Assembly (NCBI GenBank): GCA_010645155.1
Contig: CM021314.1
Span: forward strand, 5,573,676-5,637,675
DNA length: 64,000 nt
From: Tigriopus japonicus
Lineage: Eukaryota; Arthropoda; Copepoda; Harpacticoida; Harpacticidae
Reading direction: 5' to 3'
Shown: positions 24,501 through 33,925 of the stretch, piece after piece
Layout: each line of letters starts with the position of its first letter
Position numbering within the stretch: position 1 is the stretch's first letter
Made by a program: the position numbers and the translations under genes
Notes under the pieces: generated by a model
What the model was told of the DNA's origin: nothing
The model's input: the letters and a program-made list of their open reading frames with translations, nothing else
Database searches by the model: none

Positions 24501-27500
24501 GTTTTGAAAGGTTGGCCTTTTGTTTACGTTTCTCAGAAAGTGCAGTACATACATACAGTCAAGGAGCACAAAACGCATAAACACATTCCATTCCCCAAAT
24601 GGCTTATGAATGGAAGGCTTTCTGAACCTCTTAAGAAGAGCTTTTTGTCCTGCAGCACGAATAATTCTTCAACACTAGCTTTCTTCGCCTTCCAAGGAGC
24701 AATAAAGGCATTAAAAACTCATTTATAACGTTCTTTTCTCTTAGGACTCGCAAGAGTTCGTTCGGATTTGGATGAAAGGGGCCGATTTTCTCTTCACTGG
24801 AGGAGTTCAAAGCACAGATAATCCTCGGTTTCACTTGCCCATTGAGACCACACTCCAAATTGAAAATGTTCAACCGGAAGATGCCGGTGATTACACTTGT
24901 AGAATCATGCTCAGGGATGAGATCCGAGTCACTCACTCCCTTCATGTAATGGAACATTTGTCCATATCCCCCGTGAGTAAAGCCCCAAAATATTTTCGTG
25001 GAAAGAACCAGCTTCTATACAACGTGGCATGTTCCAGGTTCCATCCAATGGTTCATTGGTGGGGTCGGTGGGACAACCATTGGTCCTTCAATGTCAGGTC
25101 TTGGGAAAAGATGACTCCACACTAACTGAGAGAATCATATGGCGGAGAGAAGGCTTCAAGTTCTCGAATGGTAACCACACTTTCAAAGGAGGGAAATACC
25201 AGATCCAAAATGCAAGTCGAGATGACGCGGGCATGTATTTTTGTTCCGTGGAATCTGAAGGTGAGGCGAGATCTATTCTTGGGATGAGCACCAACATCCA
25301 TCAAAAACAGGAACAAAGAAGGCCAAAGGGAGAGAGGGAGGCCTTTGAAAATGAGCAGGAAAATGACAAAGGATAATTACTCAACCTCGAACAGCCCTCC
25401 CTTGGGAACACAATTAAGAAAATAGACGAAATACATGCTAATATTGGGTTGGATCCATCATGGCTGGGAGCCTGTCATGTCTGCTTTGTAAGGAACATGT
25501 TTCAAACCTTCGAGGCAAATCAGGGCAACCTTCACATTTTGTAGACGACATTGTTGGCTTGCATTTTTTTGTATTAATAGAGAAGCACAATGGTGCATTG
25601 AAAATGGGCAGTGGGCAAGAGGCCTGAGACCAAGCCTTGCCAATATTTGATGAAAAATGTTGAGGGAAATTGGTAGGTTTTCGTTTGTCCCCTTGGCTTT
25701 CACCAAGATATCGAATTTGCTTGTTCCTGACTTAGTACATTTTCTAATGGTTCTTGCAAATCTTAAATGATCTGGTGGGCTGCGGATTTTTTTTAAATTT
25801 TGCGCTACAAAGAATGAAATTCCCTGTAAAGAAACACCCAATCGCTAGTATTATGTTAATATTTAAAATTTCATAAAACATATAGTTTGCCAACGAGTTA
25901 CTGTTGGCAGATTTGGTATAATATTGTTTTTATGAAAAAACATTTGCTCACAAGCAATAGCAACCTTACGGTAAATTATAAACAAATCTACAAAGTAATT
26001 CACGAGGTCAATTGGCGTCCAGCCCATGAAACAGCCAATAAAATTCTTCCGAGAGTGTTGATCTTGAATTATTATTTTTTTGAAAAATGAAAGCAAACAA
26101 TATTTTGCTTTCTCCCTTTTTGCTAATTGGTTCTTGTTTTAATTTATCATTATAGGCAACATGATTGAGTAAGTTTGAAGTGAAGAACAACAAACAAAAC
26201 TGTGATATACGTTTGTCAAATCTTTAGTTTAAAGAATGTTTATGCTATTTTCCAAATATGTCCAAAGATGTTCAAATTAGACTATTTAATTAGAAATGTT
26301 CCGTAAAGAGTTTCACCGGATTTTCTCAAAATCAGAAATTCTAGTTTCTCTCTTCATTTTTTTTTCAATGCACTCTGCTATAAGATTAGTATTTTTTTTA
26401 AATGCCGATTTAATGAAATGGAAAATCTCACAGATTGAATACAGCATACGTAGTATAAAAATAAATAACATGCAAAGAAGATATCAGGAGATCTTTAGAT
26501 CTTAATAATTGTCCTCAAGCAACACTTGATTTTCCTTCAATCTCATGTTCCATTCTAGGAGAAACAAAGCTGGCCTCAATTCAAGTTCTCATCGAATTCC
26601 CACCAAAAATTATGGCCATCGAAAAGGCTCTTATCCGCAATGGTTGGGGTAAGGCCTTTGAACTGTCTTGCGTGATTATTGGTGAACCCTCACCAAAAAT
26701 CACGTGGTACAAAGGAAATGAGGTGGTGGAACTCAGTGACCGTGTCAAGGCCACCCATGCTGGTTCCAAATACCTTCTGATCCTCGAAAAAGTACGCAAC
26801 GATGACATTGGTCGCTACATGTGCTATGCTACCAATCACTTGGGATCCTCGCAGAAAACCATCGAAGTCCATTTAGCTGATATTGAAACGGACAGAGTGG
26901 ACCTTGACAATGAAGAAATCTCTTCAGGAGATCCTAAGCCTAAAACGGATAATTTTGAAGGTTCTTGGACTGAAGAGAAACTTAAACTGGAGCAACTCCG
27001 ATCCACACTAATGGAAGAGATCCAAACCATGAGAAATATATCTTTTCGTGTGGGTCAAAATCAGGATCCAGATACCATTGACCTGTCGGTTTTTGCCGAT
27101 TTAGAGCGACTCCAATCGGAAATCAGTCGACTTCAGGATTCGTATCAACGAGATATGAAAGTACTTCGTGAGTTTAGACTTTCTTCGAAAGATGAGACTC
27201 AAAGAGTGTGGGACAACATTAATGAACTTCAAGAAATTACCAACGTCACGTCCAAGAATGTTGAAGATATCTATGAGAAAGATATCCTTCAATTGCAGAA
27301 CTTTCAATCGACTACTAAAGGGGATCTTCAAAATTTGCGCTCCAACATCAACGATCTTTCACAAAATGTAGACTCAAAATTGGGATTGGTTAAATCCTTA
27401 AGTTCCAATGAAGCCTTTCAGAATCAGTTCGACACTCTAACTAAAGACTTAGCCGCAACTTCTGGTCATTTGGAGAAGCTGGAAAGTTCCAACAAAATCA

Positions 27501-28576
27501 TGAAAGAGGAGATTCAAAGAATTTTTGGCGATGTCGACTTGTTCAAAAAATTCAAACAGGAATCCGAAAGAGCTCAGGAAGTGTTTCACAGGGAACTAAA
27601 CCAACTTGAATCGGGCAAGATCACCGATCTTTTCAGCCAAATCAAGCAAAATGACAGGAGCTTCGAAGAGCTCTTTGATCACCGCGACAAAATGGAAATG
27701 AGCATTGAAAAAATTACATCCACGGGTGACCAAAAATTTACGGCCATTTTGGCCGAAATTCAGAAGCTCAAAGGTCAAATGTTCTATCTTCAACAACGAT
27801 TGATCCAACGTCGCATGAACCAAAACAATGGATCTCAAACCAATGAAGGAGAATCCAATAATCCAAATGTGAATCTCTTAGCCCAAGAATTAGCCAATCT
27901 GAGGAAGGAGATGCAAAGTGGTCTCAAAAGATGTGTTCAAGCCGATTTGTTCGAGGAACTAGTCAAAGAAGTCTCCAACAAAGAGGTGCTCATCCAATCT
28001 CAACTCAATTCCCACGACGACCGCATTGATTTCATTCACGAAACCTCCAATTCTCAACGCCAAGAATTGGAACAGAATGAGGAAAAATGGGCCAAGTTGG
28101 ATCAGAGACTGGATTTCATCGAGGCCGAGGCGAAAAAGTACAACCTCATCTTCCGTGGCCTCAAACCTCGACAAAAGCTCGAGAGGCCGTTTCATGTTGA
28201 AGAACTTCTCTCCGAATACATGACCTCTACTTTAAACTTGGACAATGTGGCCTTTGATGAAGCCATGCGAATGACTCGATCGAAAATGAGTCCCAAGCCA
28301 ATCTTGGTAAAATTCCCCAATATTCGGGAAAAAATCCGTGTTTTGAACCAAAGTCGAAGGGTCAAATCCGGAGTCGATATTCAAGAGGATTTTACCGACA
28401 AGGTCAAGCTTCATAGGAGACGATTATCGGCCTTTGCTCGAAGAAGGGCTCGAATTGTGCGCAAGAAATGGGCTCTCAAATATGATGAGTTGTACTTTAA
28501 TGGAAAGATCTTCGTGTTCGATGACTCCTCCCAGAGAGTGGTATTTAAGTCCATATTGGATTCTGATGGTCAATAA
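18583..28576 (+). CDS. Secreted three-Ig-domain protein with coiled coil and LINE-1 ORF1p-like C-terminus (five exons, 923 aa)
   Basis: Exons are 18583-18686, 22662-22860, 24745-24972, 25038-25260 and 26559-28576. Every junction is GT-AG and in phase, and the total is 924 codons. Residues 1-22 form a signal peptide (MGWEIVFPVQLIFLFLVGS). Residues 25-75 are rich in Tyr, Ser, Asp and Glu. Ig1 has Cys98, Trp110 and Cys153 with DAGDYTC; Ig2 has Cys196, Trp212 and Cys246 with DDAGMYFC; Ig3 has Cys289, Trp301 and Cys340. About 385-775 is a long Glu/Gln/Lys-rich coiled coil. About 776-915 resembles L1 ORF1p (Transposase_22): KKYNLIFRGL, then KPILVKF, then QEDF (861-863 EDF), an Arg-rich helix, then ALKYDELYFNGKIFVFD. 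No transmembrane segment follows. Ig modules normally mediate extracellular adhesion; the ORF1-like part normally binds RNA. The combined role is unknown. The start is the first ATG in frame. Confidence 0.8.
19542..19751 (+). repeat. Dispersed repeat, copy A (about 210 bp)
   Basis: It matches 43645-43856 in opposite orientation along its whole length, from TTTCGAACCAGGAGTGCTGCC to GGTAGAT followed by CCATTGCC or CTATTGCC. Both ends carry AGTGCTGCC words. No coding potential is seen. It is probably a non-autonomous transposon family; termini and target duplication are not resolved. Confidence 0.7.
19879..20502. other. Assembly gap (624 N)
   Basis: Unknown bases inside intron 1 of the Ig/ORF1-like gene. 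Open frames spanning it are artefacts. Because both flanks look repetitive, the gap probably covers a repeat. Confidence 0.99.
22861..24744 (+). other. Intron 2 of the Ig/ORF1-like gene
   Basis: Donor AAG|GTGAGC and acceptor TTTTCTCTTAG|GAC, phase 0. It is AT-rich. A patch near 24345-24395 has alternating TTTCGGT/ACCGAAA words that can fold, similar in wording to the ends of the hAT-like element at 29721. No gene is supported. Confidence 0.75.
25261..26558 (+). other. Intron 4 of the Ig/ORF1-like gene
   Basis: Donor GAAG|GTGAGG at 25260/25261 and acceptor CCATTCTAG at 26558, phase 1. The splice converts a tail that stops at 25376 into the final strand of Ig2 followed by Ig3. A 127-codon minus-strand frame at 25841-25458 lacks an ATG start and is not called. 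Confidence 0.75.
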
Positions 28577-29720
28577 ACTGGGTTCGCTTTTCTTTAGGTG
28601 TTTAGCTTCACTTTTGAAATCGCACCTCACAGGTACAATAAGATAAAGATTGTTTCTCCAAACCAAAAAATGTCAAACTTTGATACTGAGCTCCGGGTTT
28701 TTCTTTTCAGATATAATCCGGTTTTTTAAAGCTTAATTCTCGAGCTAGAATTATTGTGAATCAAACCTATCTTTGAATTGCGTTTTGTTGTTCTTTGTGG
28801 AATCTTTAATGCTTAAATGATGATGTTGAAACCGTATTGAACGAGTAAATTTGTTTTATTTTGTGGAATACAATGAGATTTGCAAGATATTTGACAATCG
28901 AAAACCGAGCAAGATTACTAAAATGTAGTTTAGTTCACATTTGTATTAAGGAATAGGCATGTTTATTCGAGCAAAATTTCAAAGGCTTTTTAAAATTTTC
29001 TCAATCAATATGGCTTTGATATCAATAAGAGAATCCTTTGTGTAAGAAAGACTTGCTTTGTCCGAGTCTTAGCTGTAATCAAGACTTTGTAAAAACTGAG
29101 AAGAAAAACCAGACAGTATTTTTTGTAGCCCTTTTATGGTTAGCATCGACCATCTCTAGCCAAACAAAAGAGAGAACTTGAATGGTTGGATTGTGAAGGG
29201 TTCAAAGCAGAATAAGATGCTTCTATCTTCAACTTAAAATCACTTAACTTGTCCCTAACCTCATGTATGTATTTTTGTGGATAAGGTTTGATGTGTAGAA
29301 GAAAAAAAATAAACAGCTTAGAAATTCCAATGTAAGGTTCTGTGTCGTAGGTGATTCCATTCAATCACTTTTATTGGTCCAAGCACGTCTTTGGACAACC
29401 TTGAAGTGTGTTTGAAGAGTGTTCAAAAACGAGCCGAAAGATCCCAATCTTCGAGAAATCTCATTCCACATGATCCGTCTCATTCAAATGAATGTCCTTA
29501 GCCATTCGTCGCTCAACCATCCATCCATACGTCTCCCATACCAACCAATCAACCAGGTCAGTGTGCACGTGTAACAACCAAGAGGTTTTGCTGACCTCCA
29601 AAGCTCCAAGAAGAATGCAAGAAAGTGTCGCTCAAAATGCACGTGTATCTCCCCTCACTTTAGACGGCTCAAAATTTGTCAATCGTTCAGGCTGATTTTA
29701 GAGTTGGGGTATACTTCACC
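28577..29720. other. 3' flank of the Ig/ORF1-like gene and intergenic DNA
   Basis: AATAAA overlaps the stop codon itself (28572-28577), and no better-placed polyadenylation signal stands out. No coding frame is supported. Confidence 0.45.
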
Positions 29721-30164
29721 TAGTGATGGACCGACTTTCGGCCAAAAGTCGGTCTCAGTCTCAATTTTGCTGATCTAAACCGAAAAACGAGCATGCTGTG
29801 TAAAGAATGATATTTAGTAAAAACTCGAAAAATATTGGACCGAAAATCCCCAGAAAAAAAGTATTTTTCCTTTTTTCATTAGAATTAAGTGGTATTGTAA
29901 GGTTGGTTATAAGGCCGCATGTTAACGCACCTAATTCAAAAGGGAGAGCACACCAAAATCAAGTCAGATTAACCGGCCACGAGTATATACTCGTGACAAC
30001 TCCTGTGTTTGAAACGCAGCAGCTAGAAAGAGTATATACTCGACGAATGCTAATTCGACTTGATTTTGGTGTACTCTCGCTTTTGAATTAAGTGCGTTAA
30101 CATGCGGCTTTATGTTTGACTGAAACTTTCGGTGTCGGTTAATGGCCGTTTCGGTTCATCACTA
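29721..30164. mobile_element. hAT-like non-autonomous element with a second element nested inside
   Basis: Terminal inverted repeats TAGTGATGGACCGA (29721-29734) and TCGGTTCATCACTA (30151-30164) differ at one base. The flanking octamers ACTTCACC (29713-29720) and ACTTTACC (30165-30172) match at seven of eight positions, as expected for the 8-bp target duplication made by hAT transposases. There is no transposase frame. Positions 29909-30113 inside it are a separate inverted-repeat element. Confidence 0.7.
29909..30113. mobile_element. Nested 205-bp foldback element with roughly 60-bp arms
   Basis: The left arm begins ATAAGGCCGCATGTTAACGC and the right arm is its near-exact inverse (GCGTTAACATGCGGCTTTAT). 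Homology continues through ACACCAAAATCAAGTC on both sides. The inner part holds an 18-bp perfect palindrome, CACGAGTATATACTCGTG, and a second GAGTATATACTC. The target duplication is not resolved. It has no coding capacity. Confidence 0.75.
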
Positions 30165-30172
30165 ACTTTACC

Positions 30173-32945
30173 TCAAATTATCTCAGCCTTTTACCAAAAA
30201 AACACCATTGCAAATAGGGATGACGGTTAGGGTTGTACAATTGTGCAAAATCCCTCCGACCCTAGCACCAACAATAAAAAAATTCACCATGATAAAAAAA
30301 ATTAGTAAGCTTAGGTAGTTGAAAAAAATGGTTGCACGTTTTGTACTTCTGATTTGCTTAAATGGTCATTTATTTAGCCACAATTTATTTGGAATTGTTT
30401 GATTATCAAAACAGCTTGCATAAACCCTTTTTGAACCAAATCCTTTTTTACAGCTGTTATTAAAGAGCAGAAAATCCTACTTCGAACTTTTCCGAAGTTT
30501 TGTCATTGAACTGAGAATTTTTGAAAATAAAACGGTGAATAGCCAGACCCTAATGTCGGTGCAAGGATGGCTCAAGCCAGGATTACTTTCAAAATACACA
30601 CTAGGTCCGATTAGTACAATGGAAATTCAACGGAACAATATATTTGTTGCAAAAACCTCACATTTTAGTACAATGATCGGATCTAGTGTGTATTTTTGAA
30701 ATCCGTCCTGAAGTTCAGTGGTTCCTGGTCGGTGTAAGAAAAACCAATAAAAGACCCCTCAAGCACGAGAAAGCTGATATATCTCCGAAATCCGACGACG
30801 AGTCCGAGTTTGTGAAGGTGTCAAATTTAATTGGTTTTGGTCTCACATCTTTTGGAAAGAAATCTTGAACAAGATCTCTCGTTTTGGCATTTTTTCGAAC
30901 GGGGTGATACATGAATGTGCACTCCTCTGATTCAAAACGACTCAATTTCATTTGTATGTTGAGTATACTGTAAACAAATTCGAATAGAACTAAAAGACAG
31001 AAAGAGATCAAGTTATAGCTCGATTAATTACGAATGTACATTATAGGTGTTCTCAGTTTCAATAAAGAATCAGTAAACCTCATACATGCAAATCTCGATC
31101 GGCTAATGACAAACTTTTGCATTATTTATATCAATCTGAGGCACAAAAAGGATCAGTTTCCGTCCCAGTGTAAGATCAAAATTATTTTAGCGACACTCTG
31201 TGAAACGTTGTAAAGAACTCAGGAAAGTCTACAAAAGATCTTTACTAGGGCCATAAAGATTGCCAAATCTTAACTAAGACACATTGAGGTTTAGTCAATC
31301 CTAAAGAAGATCGAGAGCACCGAAATATCCACCCACCTGGCTGATCTCTTCATCTTTACGTTGAAAGAGTCGTTCGTGGCTTATCGAAGCGTCTTCCATA
31401 AAATGCTCCATTTAAGTTTCGTTTCCGATACGATTGTGCGTTTCACCCTGCACAAATACGTTCCAAAGTGGCTCATTTCAATCTGGGGTTGTTTTGAAGG
31501 AGCATTGCTTGATTTGAATTAGGGGCTTAAGGGCTGGTTAAAAAAGCAAAGGGGGATGGAACATCGCTCTAAATTTGGCTTGGCCGACCCTCCATGTTTG
31601 TTGAGCAAGCAAATTCAATCATGATTTATGAGTTATGGAGCCACAATCATTCTGGTAGAGACTTGCATTTCCTCATGACTGATTTAGAGTCGCGTTGTTT
31701 GATAAATCCTCTCATCAAGCTAATCACCTCGCTTCCATCATTTTGAAACAAATCCACATAGCAATATTTGCATGCACACATTGCAGATTTGGCAAACAAA
31801 TGGGATCCCAGTATGCAAGACAAGCATCTTTTCCTTGTAATAAATCTAGGCGTTGTTGGTCTAATAGATTTTTGGCGTCCCGTCCTCTTCGTCTCATTAA
31901 ACATTAGCCCAAAGTTCCCAGAGCTCCCTATACAGGATTACTCCAGACAGAAAAGGCCCCGTTGCCTTGGAACCCCACAACGGATGTATCAGTTTCACCG
32001 CAGATAGGCCTTTCTCGATCTTTGCAGTCGATTCCTTTCCTAACATGGCCATCTCCCGCTCTCTTTTCATGACTCTTGACAATGTTCCGTTCTGTTCCAT
32101 TCCAACATGTACCTTAAAGAACAACTCAGACGTGACACTGGCATATTTTTTATAGCTGCTATCTTCATCATAAGCAACACGCGGTGCCTCAACAGTTATC
32201 CTGTTATGTGATTCATGCACCTCTTTTTCACACCTCCTCGGCTGTTTGCGAGTAAATGTGAGATAATCAACAAATCCAATGGGCTTCGAATGTGAGTCAC
32301 TTCATGATGCTTTCTCACATCACATCGACCCCACGTCGATACCGAGCATTTTGCCAGTGTATCTTCCACATGCCTTTCAAATGGTACCCGAACTATGTGG
32401 AGTTAGGAAGCGTGTCCGCCCTCGCCTCCTCTTTCCCCGCCTGTTCGACATGCCCGGGACACAAGTCCAACACAACGCTGTTGGAAACAGCGACTCTCTA
32501 CAAAGACCGGAGACTAAAAAAAACCTCAATTTATCCAAAAAAATAAATCTTGAATTTGGATGAGAAAGGTAAAGATATGCCCGAATTACAAATTTTCCAT
32601 TGACATTTGATTCTGCGCTCGACCTTAGTTTATGTTAGGTACTGAGTGCCTGCAGACTTGTGATATAATTGTCATAGCAATTACGTTCCACTTTGTTTTG
32701 AAAAACAGTGTAATTGAGATTTAGTTCAATTATTTTTAAAAGGAATTGCTACAGTGATTAATTACATTATAAAATAATTTAATTCTCAGCATATTTTATT
32801 AATTCTGAGACCAAAGGAACAGTAATAGTAACTAATTGCATTTGACATAAAAGATCTAAAGGATCTGAAAATTTGTTTTGTTGATGAATCCGCAATGTCA
32901 AACCTCCCGTTAAAGTTGTCTCCTCATTTTTATGTGATGAAAGTA
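30173..32945. other. Intergenic; repeats but no supported gene
   Basis: Apart from the 115-bp element at 30587-30701 nothing is recognisable. Two overlapping frames near 32280-32560 begin with ATG but have no domain or splice context. Confidence 0.45.
30587..30701. mobile_element. 115-bp inverted-repeat (MITE-like) element
   Basis: The left arm TTTCAAAATACACACTAGG followed by TCCGAT is answered by ATCGGATCTAGTGTG followed by TATTTTTGAAA on the right. The inverse match carries on loosely through AGTACAAT/TTGTAC-type words inside the arms. It is almost entirely arm with little loop. Confidence 0.65.
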
Positions 32946-33288
32946 GAGCACTATTATAACAGAGAACGGTCATTAAGTGCGCCATCTATTGGATTTCACG
33001 CGGCAACAGCTCGCAGTTCCGATGATACACATATTTTTGAAGATTGCAATAGTTAAACCATCAGTTTTGGACAAACTAAAGTGCTTCAAATATTGACTGA
33101 GTATTTTTAATGGACCTGTGGTGGTTTTTTGTTGAAACTTTTGATGAAATCTTTTTTTTTTGTCCAAAACTGATGAATGGCTCTTGCAATCTTCAAAAAT
33201 ATTTGTATCATGGGAACTGCGAGCTGTTGCCGCATGAAATCCACTAGATTGTGCACGTTATGATCGTACTCTGTTATTATAGTGCTCT
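32946..33288. mobile_element. 343-bp foldback transposon with 130-bp terminal inverted repeats
   Basis: The left arm 32946-33075 and right arm 33159-33288 are near-identical inverses over about 130 bp. Both begin AGAGCACTAT, and both contain GCGGCAACAGCTCGCAGTTC and ATTTTTGAAGATTGCAA before ending in CATCAGTTTTGGACAAA. The loop is 83 bp with no open frame. Target duplication is not clear. Arms this long fit a MITE or a foldback element. Confidence 0.85.
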
Positions 33289-33569
33289 GGAGGAAAGTAA
33301 AGTTATTTGAATAAAGTCAGAGCTGGTTATAAGAATACTTAAAATCAAAATATCTCTTGAATTATGAATAACTTTTGCCACTAACAGAATACACACTCTA
33401 ACCAAATAACATGTTATGTTAGAACAACTTGAAAAATGAGAACAATGTTGGGTGTTGACTAGCCTTTTTCTTACATCCAACTTTGAACTTTGCCTGCACT
33501 GCTTTAACGGAGTGTGATTCAAGTGTCACTCTATCCCAAGACTCTTTGTAGGGGAATGGAAGGATGGAA

Positions 33570-33925
33570 CACACCCTCACAGAGGATCTCTCTCTCTCTC
33601 GCGCTCCAGCTCGCTCCGCTTGTATTTCCACTCGATGAAATGTTCGATACTTCATTCAGTCAGCTGACCAATACCTAGTTGTGGACACGCCCGAAAGTTT
33701 CGAGAGGAAATATTTCCCCGTGATTTATCAACGCTCTCTCCCTATCACTCTCGTTCTCTTTGATGCTGATCTGTACCTTTATCTGTGAAGTGATTCGACA
33801 TTTCCCTCGATTCTTGATAATTGTCAAGTGAACTCTTGCCTTTTTATTGTGATTGAGTGTGATTTTAGAAGTGACTGATCGAATAAGAACATCAAGAATG
33901 GAGCCGAGACTAGTGCTACTATCAG
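33570..33925 (+). promoter_or_regulatory. Putative promoter, 5' UTR and first coding exon (MEPRLVLLS) of a downstream gene
   Basis: A CT-rich tract (33586-33600) is followed by about 300 bases of leader-like sequence, an ATG at 33898 in the context AAGAATGG, nine codons and a strong donor ATCAG|GTAAGA at 33925/33926. The exon would end in phase 1. The large exon at 51462 is entered in phase 2, so a direct splice between them would not keep frame. Either an exon between them is missing, or this ATG opens an upstream reading frame. Low certainty. Confidence 0.35.

Noticed and set aside
25458..25841. 127-codon minus-strand frame inside intron 4
   Set aside because: It has no ATG start, no recognised domain and no splice partners.
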